A stretch of DNA of 64,000 nucleotides, from NCBI GenBank assembly GCA_017435385.1, contig JAFSFB010000001.1, forward strand, positions 236,097 to 300,096, given 5' to 3'. How positions within the stretch are numbered: position 1 is the first letter of the stretch; each line of letters opens with the position of its first letter. Positions 45,601-51,447 of the stretch are shown in pieces. The notes beneath the pieces were generated by a model. It was not told the origin of the DNA and did not search any database. It saw only the letters and a list, made by a program, of their open reading frames with translations. Both the position numbers and the translations under genes were made by a program. The DNA comes from Clostridia bacterium (GTDB lineage: Bacteria > Bacillota > Clostridia > Oscillospirales > Acutalibacteraceae).

Positions 45601-46227
45601 ATTATATTGTTTGAGAGAAACGCAAAGCCCATCTACTGTCTTTTTGCTTTTTTTGAGCTCTTCTGTCAATTTTTTATAGGCTTCTGGAAATGATTCTCTC
45701 CATTTTTCAATAACGGAGATAGCCGAATCAAAATAAGTGTTAGGTAGTAGGTTTTGTAAATTTGAGTTGCGAAGAGCATCGTTAATTGCAATCAAAAATG
45801 ATTGATTAATATCATTAGAATTGCTGTTAATTATAACTGGAAGCGTTCTAATTTCAGAGTCCACAACAGCTTTTGCCAGTGCACCAACTTCTTCGTTAAC
45901 GAGCGCAATTTTTTCACACAATTCATACTGAATCTTCTTTGCCTCTACCTTTTCCTCAACGCTTGAAACACGCAAATCTAAGGATGTTAGTGCGGAAAGA
46001 ACGAGAAGAAGATGAGATTTACCACGACCATATGGCCCAATCAGAACAGTGGCTCGACCTTGAGGCTCAGAATTGTAGTAGTAGGAACGCAAAAAGGAAC
46101 CTAAAACTTTTACCGACTGTTCAGTTGGAATATAGCTACGTATTTTACTAATTTTATTCAGGTCATACTCGAGATTTACAGAGGTTTGAAAACCTTCGTT
46201 AACCTCAATCAGTTTACTGTATTTCAT
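42637..46227 (-). CDS. Giant P-loop ATPase (1196 aa), BrxC-like, first copy
   Basis: Walker A GPYGRGKSHL (64-73) and Walker B ITIIFDEFSKFLE (257-269) lie in an N-terminal AAA-type domain. GCFPLTPLSAFSLLHVSEL (~400) follows, then RTLFTFLAQ, all as in BrxC/DUF499-like ATPases of defence loci. The C-terminal ~700 residues are helical with no clear motif. ATG 46227 is chosen since AGGTG lies 7 nt before it and it follows the upstream TAA by one base; the longer frame from 46251 overlaps the DUF4007 gene. It could replace the SMC-like DndD ATPase that is missing here. Confidence 0.75.
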   Translation of the reverse strand: MKYSKLIEVNEGFQTSVNLEYDLNKISKIRSYIPTEQSVKVLGSFLRSYYYNSEPQGRATVLIGPYGRGKSHLLLVLSALTSLDLRVSSVEEKVEAKKIQYELCEKIALVNEEVGALAKAVVDSEIRTLPVIINSNSNDINQSFLIAINDALRNSNLQNLLPNTYFDSAISVIEKWRESFPEAYKKLTEELKKSKKTVDGLCVSLKQYNQKAYLLFCNCYPRIAAGTEFNPLTNMDVVKLYLAVSNALCEQTAYRGITIIFDEFSKFLEANLDKSKMLNFKIIQDMAEASTRSGSSQLHFTCITHKDILDYSSSDSFKTVEGRFRKLRFVSSSEQSYELIANAIIKREKFEDFKLNHKNDFEHVASSSAITNVFSDLTEESYQEKLVYGCFPLTPLSAFSLLHVSELVGQNERTLFTFLAQDDQHTLRSFINKDVNEFTTITIDYIYDYFEELFKKEVFNAAVHSVWAKTDSALRQVSDDTQRNILKAIAVINIIGDERLKPTPSHIKSALMLNEDKFAAGIKNLLKLHILSQRDSSEYVLLTANGVDVQKAVDAYVKTQLPRISECTVLEKAYKLGYVLPREYNDKYGMTRCFKSIYMDAAVFVQYKNSQQLLTQYPYDGLIIHIVCLKEELREKVMKKIQSFAGTPQIVLCMTQQPFIHNLLLKQFEAVEHLLAKNELNGDPHFIEELEIYGEDLQKRIQNAVYTMYSPASEDSIFLNCDGSLSVSKQAELNKEISRICNNHYNLTPVVNNEMVNKRILNTQNTKARDLVVSWILQHAEDTSIPCMEGSGPEVSIFKSAFKHTGLDTSCKVKDLGMNAVLKKITAFVEGCETSKKNFETLYQTLCSAPFGMRKGIIPLYIAYVLRQYKESIVLYFKGKEIELSAATLSHLNDNPENYKILIETGTADKNQYLDDLQALFEKYTDARTPSINRIYTIVKNMQNWMRSLPEYTKKYKKYLENGEVKVVDESIDSIRSELMKFEINSRELLFGTWVLKLSAQENLRECFAEVARVKGVLDDHLPKHRNELIKKLTAMFMPGYQGGLSNSVISWYKKLSDTTKQHIFDANANALLSIASNLATYDDNSLLDDLVFAFVSIAIEDWNDSTADAFIKAISDSIAKINEYIETKINSEQDGRLTIAIDGAVVDKTFATDAITPLGKTAYNNLKSVFEEYNDALEPDEQLAIIAKLIGEIIH

Positions 46228-46228
46228 T

Positions 46229-47137
46229 TTACTGCACCTGTGCCTTCGCATAGTATTTGCTCATAATATTCTGGGGTGTGAGCATAGATTCTACATAAAC
46301 CATATCCAAACCTGCGGTTCGGTTAATTGTCAAATATCCGGAAATCCTAAGTTGATCAAGATAATCATTGATAGCAACACGGCTAAGATTGAACACTCTT
46401 CCGATATTGTTTGGTGCATTTAGAAGGTCATCAATGCTAACCGAATTTTTCTCTTCGGACAAATTGCAGGTTATTACGTACAACACCGCTAGCTTATCAA
46501 GTGTATCTTTTGAAGGCATAGCTTTAGTATACGCGTTTTTGTTTTTTGAGCTTTTTTGAAGTAATCCTAACCCAGCAAGAGGACAAGCCAAACTTTCTTC
46601 GGGATCTTCAATGTTTGTGTTGTTCATATACATACGAATGACGCTAGAACAGTCGTCTTCAAAAGATTTATCTGAAAAAGTGAATCCTTCTTCCATCTTT
46701 TTGACCAGGAGTTCTTTGCATGTTGAAACCATGTTATCTTTAGTGAAATCTTGTCCGTCAAATTCATTAAAAAATATATACCACGGCATACACAAAGCGT
46801 CGTTAGAAACAATGTGATAATGCAATAAAAACAAAGTAAAAATATCATCAAAATAAGGATCGTTTTCTTTTATTATTTCGCCAAAATTTTGGGTGATAAC
46901 TTGTGCTCTCGATCTTCCTCCGTTTCGATACTGTTCCTCGCATAAACCTGTTGCTTGTAACCAGAATCGGATAGATTTTACCATTTTGCTACCGACACCC
47001 AAACGTTCCATAACATTATCCTGAGAAAAGAGAGTTTCATCCTCTTCTACGCAACGCATTCCTTTGCGGAGCCAACCTTCTCTGAAGTTAAACGATTCAT
47101 TACCTTTGAGCTTAACTTTTTTTATTCTCGTTATCAT
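46229..47137 (-). CDS. DUF4007-family protein, first copy
   Basis: 302 aa. The N-terminal NESFNFREGWLRKGM followed by LGVGSKMVKSIRFWLQATGL is the DUF4007 signature and looks like a DNA-binding helical domain. The C-terminal end (LSRVAINDYLDQLRISGYLTINRTAGLDMVYV) is winged-helix-like. The family occurs with PAPS-reductase-like genes in DNA phosphorothioation loci. It overlaps the DndC-like gene by ATGA and abuts the first giant ATPase, so the three are coupled. Its role is probably target DNA recognition or bridging between the modification enzyme and the ATPase. Confidence 0.8.
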   Translation of the reverse strand: MITRIKKVKLKGNESFNFREGWLRKGMRCVEEDETLFSQDNVMERLGVGSKMVKSIRFWLQATGLCEEQYRNGGRSRAQVITQNFGEIIKENDPYFDDIFTLFLLHYHIVSNDALCMPWYIFFNEFDGQDFTKDNMVSTCKELLVKKMEEGFTFSDKSFEDDCSSVIRMYMNNTNIEDPEESLACPLAGLGLLQKSSKNKNAYTKAMPSKDTLDKLAVLYVITCNLSEEKNSVSIDDLLNAPNNIGRVFNLSRVAINDYLDQLRISGYLTINRTAGLDMVYVESMLTPQNIMSKYYAKAQVQ

Positions 47138-48900
47138 TTTTCAGAATATCCTTTCCCTCGAGGGAGCAACACACGTCTCATGTAGCATCCGCCCGGATAA
47201 TGATTGATACATTCAAAACAATGAATGCATTTTGTTTCATCAATTTCATATCGATAATCGGTGTCAGAATCACCATTTTTAATAAGTCGTATTGCACTAT
47301 GTTTACATGCGTTTTCACAAGCGTGACAACCTGCACAAAGTTGAAATTTTGTGATTTGGCATTTGAATTTCAACTCGATTTCTACAGTCTTTTTTCTTCC
47401 TGCGATAGGTGTGTTCAGAATAGTGATTTTTAACTCAGTGCTTCCTATTCTACCTTGAAGTTTTATGATTGGTTGATTAGTTTTACTATCAAGAATATAT
47501 ACTTCACCTAGTCTAGCTTTGCCCATATCGAAATTCAATGTGCCAAAAGGCTTGAAAAATTCATACAAATCAGGTGTAATAGGTTTATTAAGTGAATAAT
47601 TAAAGCTTTTTGCATCTGTAGCACAGGGTTTAAACTCAATCGCAACATTTTTGCTAAGTTCCATTCCAGCACCGCCTTGGCGTGCTTTCCATCCACCGCT
47701 TTTTACATATTCTTCAGGATCATTTTTTTTCATTTTTTTCGCAAAATCTAAAAGAATATCATTGAATCGCTTAAATTGTTCAGGCATATAAATGCTAGAA
47801 AGGAATTGGGACCATTGACTGTTGTTAGGACAACACCAACAACCCACACGCGTATATCCGTAACGGTATGCTGAATTAAAATCAATTCCGGTCGTCATAA
47901 GATACAGCCATATGTCATAGTCAATCCAATCAATAATAGGAGATGCTACTAATTGTTGGCTAATCTTTCGCCCGGTAGAAGATCTTTCATAGGAACTGCG
48001 GCTTGTAGACTCATTACGACGAATACCATAAAAAGTAAGTACAGATTTTTTGTCGCCAAAAGTTCGTTTTATTTTTTCTCCAATAAAACCGGTTTTGAAA
48101 ATTGTACAACACCAACGCAAAGCGCGACTTGGAGGGCCAAAACTTTCACAGAGAGAAAAGAAATCCTGTTCCTTGTTTTCGGCTCGAAGCATAGGTGTTT
48201 TTCGATTTTCTTTTTTAAACCTTTGGATATAATCATAGGTTTCAGGAAATTCAAGTGTTGTATTTCCGAAAACATGAATAATATCCGGTTTACTCAAAGC
48301 TTTTCGAACCAAGTCACTGACAACCGTTGAATCTTTTCCTCCCGAAAAAGAAACAAACATTGCACATGATTCGTCGTTAAGGAATGATGCAGATTTTTTT
48401 CTAATATATTGACGAGCTTCATCAGTGATATGATTATACCAATTTGTGTTTGCGGAAACCCATTTTTTTATCATTGCGTCAAATGCTACACTGTTATTTT
48501 CAGAGGTGTATTTCGCCAGTTCGACTCTAACTTGATCCGGATCTAGATCTTTTAATTTCGAAACGGAAAAAGAAATACGTTTACCGTTAACAAAATAGTG
48601 ATTTCCAGCACCATTCCAAACAGAATCATTAATAAAGGCAAGTGGTTTTTTTAGCAAGATCTCAATAAGAAGTCTCTCTTCAGGGAACACTGGACGAGCA
48701 TCAGATGTAAAAGGGTTTCCTTCGCATCCACAAGAACAAATATTTTCATAAATTGGAACATTACAATTTTCGCACCAAAACAATTCACTCTTTATTTCAT
48801 CTGCGCGTTTTCCACAAAAAGGACATGTGCTTTCACCGCATGCATTTGTGTCGTTCGAATGAAACGATTTTTCGCAATTTTTACATGTATAAGTAATCAT
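47134..48900 (-). CDS. DndC-like PAPS-reductase-family sulfurtransferase with N-terminal zinc and C-terminal ferredoxin modules
   Basis: 588 aa. Residues 6-60 contain Cys pairs of two zinc ribbons. The adenylating PP-loop is SFSGGKDST (184-192). Cysteines at 264-265 (RWCCT) and 354, 356, 357 (VGCWCCP) resemble the iron-sulfur ligands of DndC. Residues 522-572 add a 2[4Fe-4S] ferredoxin-like module with CxxCxxCxxxC and CxxCxxC...C. It should use ATP to activate the DNA or carry sulfur into the backbone. This is the first gene of the operon, with AGAGG 6 nt before ATG and an AT-rich promoter region upstream. Some PAPS reductases of other function share the ferredoxin layout, so the DndC role is an inference from context. 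Confidence 0.8.
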   Translation of the reverse strand: MITYTCKNCEKSFHSNDTNACGESTCPFCGKRADEIKSELFWCENCNVPIYENICSCGCEGNPFTSDARPVFPEERLLIEILLKKPLAFINDSVWNGAGNHYFVNGKRISFSVSKLKDLDPDQVRVELAKYTSENNSVAFDAMIKKWVSANTNWYNHITDEARQYIRKKSASFLNDESCAMFVSFSGGKDSTVVSDLVRKALSKPDIIHVFGNTTLEFPETYDYIQRFKKENRKTPMLRAENKEQDFFSLCESFGPPSRALRWCCTIFKTGFIGEKIKRTFGDKKSVLTFYGIRRNESTSRSSYERSSTGRKISQQLVASPIIDWIDYDIWLYLMTTGIDFNSAYRYGYTRVGCWCCPNNSQWSQFLSSIYMPEQFKRFNDILLDFAKKMKKNDPEEYVKSGGWKARQGGAGMELSKNVAIEFKPCATDAKSFNYSLNKPITPDLYEFFKPFGTLNFDMGKARLGEVYILDSKTNQPIIKLQGRIGSTELKITILNTPIAGRKKTVEIELKFKCQITKFQLCAGCHACENACKHSAIRLIKNGDSDTDYRYEIDETKCIHCFECINHYPGGCYMRRVLLPRGKGYSEK

Positions 48901-48980
48901 ACTAAACCTCTATCTAGTGCTCTCGCAAGCTTTTTTGCAATAAACCTCTGCTTGTTTCTATACATAATTATACATAATAT

Positions 48981-49009
48981 AATATATCATAATATATATA
49001 AATATACAA
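48981..49009 (-). promoter_or_regulatory. Candidate promoter of the nine-gene operon
   Basis: Minus strand TTGTAT (49004-49009), 17 bp, TATATT (48981-48986), in a 50-bp stretch of almost pure A/T. A second possible -10, TATAAT, lies at 48967-48972. The leader is 65-75 nt. Confidence 0.45.
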
Positions 49010-49038
49010 GAGAATTTGCAGAAAAAACAAAAACTTTG

Positions 49039-49062
49039 GCGACGGATTAAATTCCGCCGCCT
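49039..49062. terminator. Hairpin terminator at the operon/small-gene boundary
   Basis: GGCGACGGA and TCCGCCGCC pair over 9 bp with one mismatch. T-rich tracts flank both sides, so it ends the small-gene transcript that comes from the right on the minus strand. Confidence 0.75.
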
Positions 49063-49068
49063 TGTTTT

Positions 49069-49452
49069 TTAATCATCAATAAACATCAGATATTCCGCAG
49101 CTCTGCATTGAAGTTTTCTTCTGATTTCAGATTCTCTGTCTTCAAGAACATATATCATTCTGTCGATGATTCTCTGAACATCGCCTTTTTCGCATCTGCG
49201 CTCAAAACAACCATACTGTGCAAAATGATCTTCGCGAAGAAGTAAGGTCAGCAGTGCACCACACAAATCGAAATCTGCTGTTTCAACACGCTTTAATTCT
49301 TCATCAACATTTATAGGCTCGGTTATCATATAGTCATAATACTGACGTTTCAGCCCACCGATTTTTTCAAGAAGATTCTGATAATAATCTGCCAGACAAC
49401 AAGGTTGCGATGGTTTTATTTTCAGCAATTCAGCTTTTCCGTTGTTTGTCAT
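49069..49452 (-). CDS. Small protein of unknown function
   Basis: 127 aa from ATG 49452 (AGGTG 6 nt upstream; the GTG at 49461 is part of that site). Soluble, charged, mostly helical, with a Cys-containing segment QYGCFERRCEKGD. I do not recognise the family. It is the last of four small same-strand genes (50722 to 49069) and is followed by a terminator. Confidence 0.6.
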   Translation of the reverse strand: MTNNGKAELLKIKPSQPCCLADYYQNLLEKIGGLKRQYYDYMITEPINVDEELKRVETADFDLCGALLTLLLREDHFAQYGCFERRCEKGDVQRIIDRMIYVLEDRESEIRRKLQCRAAEYLMFIDD

Positions 49453-49470
49453 ATTCTTCACCTGAATTTA

Positions 49471-49761
49471 TCAGAAATCAAAATCGTCGATATCATAGCC
49501 TGCATCAGCGAGAGCTTCGGCACGTTCATCGTCGTCCATGAGTTCAAAATCAAGCATATCAATACCTGCATCGTCAAGAGCATCTTCAAGGTCTGTTGAA
49601 TCAGAGCTGTCAGAAGAAACATCTGACGTGTTATCTGTTGACTTCTTTGATTCCGACATCATTTCCATAAAGAAAGAAAACTCTGCTGCTTTTTCAAACG
49701 AATCCAGCTTGCCGTCTCCGTTGAAATCAAACATACCGCCGAATAAACCGTTATCAAACAT
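49471..49761 (-). CDS. Small acidic EF-hand protein
   Basis: 96 aa. DFNGDGKLDSFE (residues 12-23) is a canonical EF-hand calcium loop with ligands Asp12, Asn14, Asp16, Asp20 and Glu23. It is followed by a helix, then a Ser/Asp-rich linker and a very acidic end (DDAGIDMLDFELMDDDERAE). No signal peptide. AGGAGG lies 9 nt before ATG. Likely a calcium-binding cytosolic protein; partner unknown. Confidence 0.7.
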   Translation of the reverse strand: MFDNGLFGGMFDFNGDGKLDSFEKAAEFSFFMEMMSESKKSTDNTSDVSSDSSDSTDLEDALDDAGIDMLDFELMDDDERAEALADAGYDIDDFDF

Positions 49762-49798
49762 CGTATATATCCTCCTGAAAATAAATTACAAATACTTT

Positions 49799-50128
49799 TT
49801 ACTTCTTTTTGATTGTTACGCTGATATTTTTTGTGTTCTCGGTTTCATTTACGGACTCCGAAATATCTATTCCTGCATGTCGTATAGCGGAGTGTGCGAA
49901 AAATTCCGTGAGATATCCGTCACCGTCTTCACCTTCCGGACAAAGCGTTGCAGGTTCGGCATCGGCAGAAAGCCACTTTTCATCAAACGGAAAATCAGCA
50001 AGAATATCGTCATTTTCGGGATGTTCAGATGCATACATACCGTTGTTGAGCCCTGTGCAGTAAACATCATCAAGAAACATTTCAAGCTGCTTTTTGCTCA
50101 TTTTCATTATTGCAGTGTAATTGTCCAT
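49799..50128 (-). CDS. Small acidic protein of unknown function
   Basis: 109 aa, soluble, acidic in the middle (PENDDILADFPFDEKW), basic at the very end. GAAGGAGAG precedes ATG. It starts 15 bp after the upstream gene and is likely cotranscribed with its neighbours. No motif is recognisable. Confidence 0.6.
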   Translation of the reverse strand: MDNYTAIMKMSKKQLEMFLDDVYCTGLNNGMYASEHPENDDILADFPFDEKWLSADAEPATLCPEGEDGDGYLTEFFAHSAIRHAGIDISESVNETENTKNISVTIKKK

Positions 50129-50143
50129 TTTTCATCTCTCCTT

Positions 50144-50722
50144 CTATATTGCCGATGAATTGATATGCAGATTATCTATTAAATTAAGTACATTGTTAAT
50201 AGACTCTTTTCTTGCTTTAAATTCCTGTTTTTTCTGCAACTTTTTATATCGCTTTGTGCCTTTTGCAGGAGGTAGTTTCCGCTTGCCGTCATGAACATAT
50301 ATGTAGTGCAAAATATCATTCAGTTCATACTCGCTGACTTTCTGATCATGATATCCTTGTATACGGCTTAAACTGTCGGTGCTTCTTATCTGTTTATTCT
50401 CGTGATAAAGCTCAAGACTCTGTTTATTTTCAGCGTACACTATTTTCCAACGTCCGTTTCCTGTTGTGATTTCAACGCAGTCTTTCTGACAGCTGCAAGA
50501 ATAATTGTATCTGATAAGATAAGTGCTGATGCGTTTATCTTCATTGAAAAATCTGTTCTGAAGAGCGAAGCAGTGCTTACATAATGTGAAGCCTTTATTC
50601 AAAGCTTTTTTGAGACTGTGTTTTTCACCGTATTCTTTCTTTTTTGAATTGGTTAAATAATGACATCCATATAAATGAAGAACCTTTTTGCTACTGTTTA
50701 TGTTGTAGTAGTAGCGGTACAT
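50144..50722 (-). CDS. Unknown protein with Ada-like zinc-binding segment
   Basis: 192 aa. The N-terminal part has HLYGCHYL...GFTLCKHCF, the spacing of the small metal-binding Ada/MTH538-like motif used by many bacterial proteins to hold zinc. CSCQKDC follows at about residue 76. The C-terminal ~60 residues are highly basic (KKLQKKQEFKARKE), which would suit nucleic-acid binding. First gene of the four-gene set; a candidate operator (50770-50785) lies 48 bp upstream of its start. Function unknown. Confidence 0.6.
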   Translation of the reverse strand: MYRYYYNINSSKKVLHLYGCHYLTNSKKKEYGEKHSLKKALNKGFTLCKHCFALQNRFFNEDKRISTYLIRYNYSCSCQKDCVEITTGNGRWKIVYAENKQSLELYHENKQIRSTDSLSRIQGYHDQKVSEYELNDILHYIYVHDGKRKLPPAKGTKRYKKLQKKQEFKARKESINNVLNLIDNLHINSSAI

Positions 50723-50769
50723 TTATGACACCTCTTTCACTGTTATGACTATAGTCTAACATAGTAACA

Positions 50770-50785
50770 GTCCAATAAAACGGAC
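50770..50785 (-). promoter_or_regulatory. GTCC-N8-GGAC element upstream of the four-gene set
   Basis: GTCCAATAAAACGGAC, with partly palindromic ends. A nearly identical copy (one base different, plus shared TTG after it) lies at 58888-58903, also 45-65 bp before a minus-strand gene start. This points to a shared operator. Confidence 0.5.
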
Positions 50786-50803
50786 TTGAGACGGTAAAAA
50801 GTC

Positions 50804-50827
50804 GGTTTCCCTGCTCGTTTATTGAAA
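50804..50827 (+). other. Possible decayed 3' end of a fourth RNA unit
   Basis: GGTTTCC, GCTC and TTATTGAAA occur in the order and near the spacing of the 3' ends of units 2 and 3 (GGTTTCC or GTTTTCC, then GCTCACTT, then TTATTGAAA), but with deletions. No upstream part is recognisable. Confidence 0.25.
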
Positions 50828-50913
50828 AAAGGCAATGAGATTATTGGGGCGAAAACAACAGTTTGGGTTGCTTTTTTCTTTTGCAATAAAGCAATGTTTG
50901 CACGGAATAACTC

Positions 50914-50942
50914 TTGACGAACGCAGAAGAATAGGATAAAAT
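50914..50942 (+). promoter_or_regulatory. Promoter of RNA unit 1
   Basis: TTGACG, 17 bp, TAAAAT; predicted start near 50950, the first base of helix P1. Confidence 0.8.
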
Positions 50943-50949
50943 AGGCATC

Positions 50950-51062
50950 GAAGCGAGTTAGTTTTTCATCAAAGATGGAGATAGTGCAAGCTGTTGGGCA
51001 GACGTCTAACTCCTGCAGAGTGAGACGTCTTGGGTTTTCCTTAGTGACTCGCTTTCTTTTTT
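50950..51062 (+). ncRNA. Tandem structured RNA, unit 1
   Basis: About 113 nt. P1 AAGCGAGT (50951-50958) pairs with ACTCGCTT (51047-51054) and closes the molecule. P2 is CATC-AAA-GATG. P3 is ATAGT-GCAA-GCTGT with a GNRA-like loop. P4 is AGACGTCT (51000-51007), then ACTC-CTGCA-GAGT, then AGACGTCT (51023-51030). A T-run (51055-51062) follows. Compared with unit 2, P1 has C-G in place of T-A and P4 has G-C in place of A-T, so changes are compensated on both arms. Confidence 0.85.
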
Positions 51063-51095
51063 GAAATCTTTATATCTGCGGATTTTTTGATATAC

Positions 51096-51124
51096 TTGAC
51101 GAACCAAACCAAATAGGTTAAAAT
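51096..51124 (+). promoter_or_regulatory. Promoter of RNA unit 2
   Basis: TTGACG, 17 bp, TAAAAT; 182 bp after the equivalent site of unit 1. Confidence 0.85.
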
Positions 51125-51130
51125 AAAACT

Positions 51131-51242
51131 GAAGTGAGTTAGTTTTTCATCAAAGATGGAGATAGCGCAAGCTGTTAGGTAGACATCTAACTCTTGCAGA
51201 GTGAGATGTCTTTGGTTTCCTTAGTAGCTCACTTCTTTTTTT
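51131..51242 (+). ncRNA. Tandem structured RNA, unit 2
   Basis: About 112 nt. P1 AAGTGAGT (51132-51139) with GCTCACTT (51227-51234). P2 CATC-AAA-GATG. P3 ATAGC-GCAA-GCTGT. P4 AGACATCT (51181-51188), inner ACTC-TTGCA-GAGT, AGATGTCT (51204-51211). A T-run follows. The overall layout (closing helix, two short hairpins, one long hairpin) recalls a retron msr-msd. Confidence 0.85.
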
Positions 51243-51278
51243 ATTGAAATCTTTATATCCGTGAATTTTTTGTTATAC

Positions 51279-51307
51279 TTGACGAACCAAACTAAATAGA
51301 TTAAAAT
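51279..51307 (+). promoter_or_regulatory. Promoter of RNA unit 3
   Basis: TTGACG, 17 bp, TAAAAT; 183 bp after that of unit 2. Probably also drives the helicase and reverse-transcriptase genes by read-through. Confidence 0.85.
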
Positions 51308-51313
51308 AAAACT

Positions 51314-51428
51314 GAAGTGAGTTAGTTTTTCATCAAAGATGGAGATAGCGCAAGCTGTTGGTGCACGTCCAAACTCTTGCAGAGATTAGGACGTACAGGG
51401 TTTTCCTTAGTAGCTCACTTCTTTTTTT
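51314..51428 (+). ncRNA. Tandem structured RNA, unit 3
   Basis: About 115 nt. P1 AAGTGAGT (51315-51322) with GCTCACTT (51413-51420). P2 and P3 are identical to unit 2. P4 has a different arm: ACGTCC (51365-51370) with GGACGT (51389-51394), keeping the CTC-TTGCA-GAG tip. So the stem sequence is replaced but pairing is retained. The T-run ends 20 nt before the start codon of the helicase gene, so this unit may also act as an attenuator or leader. Confidence 0.85.
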
Positions 51429-51447
51429 ATTGAAAAGAGGTGCAGAA

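Noticed and set aside
27747..48900. Operon considered as a BREX system
   Set aside because: BrxC-like ATPases are present but there is no PglX methyltransferase, PglZ phosphatase, BrxA, BrxB or BrxL; sulfur genes and the DptF/H-like pair fit better.
50914..51428. Tandem repeats considered as a CRISPR array
   Set aside because: Units are ~112 nt with internal promoters and folded structure, and only three copies with no spacer-like inserts of constant size; no cas genes.
50914..51428. Tandem repeats considered as a type III toxin-antitoxin (ToxI-like) RNA
   Set aside because: ToxI repeats are short (~35 nt) and lie before a ToxN gene with one promoter; here each long unit has its own promoter and the following proteins are a helicase and an RT.
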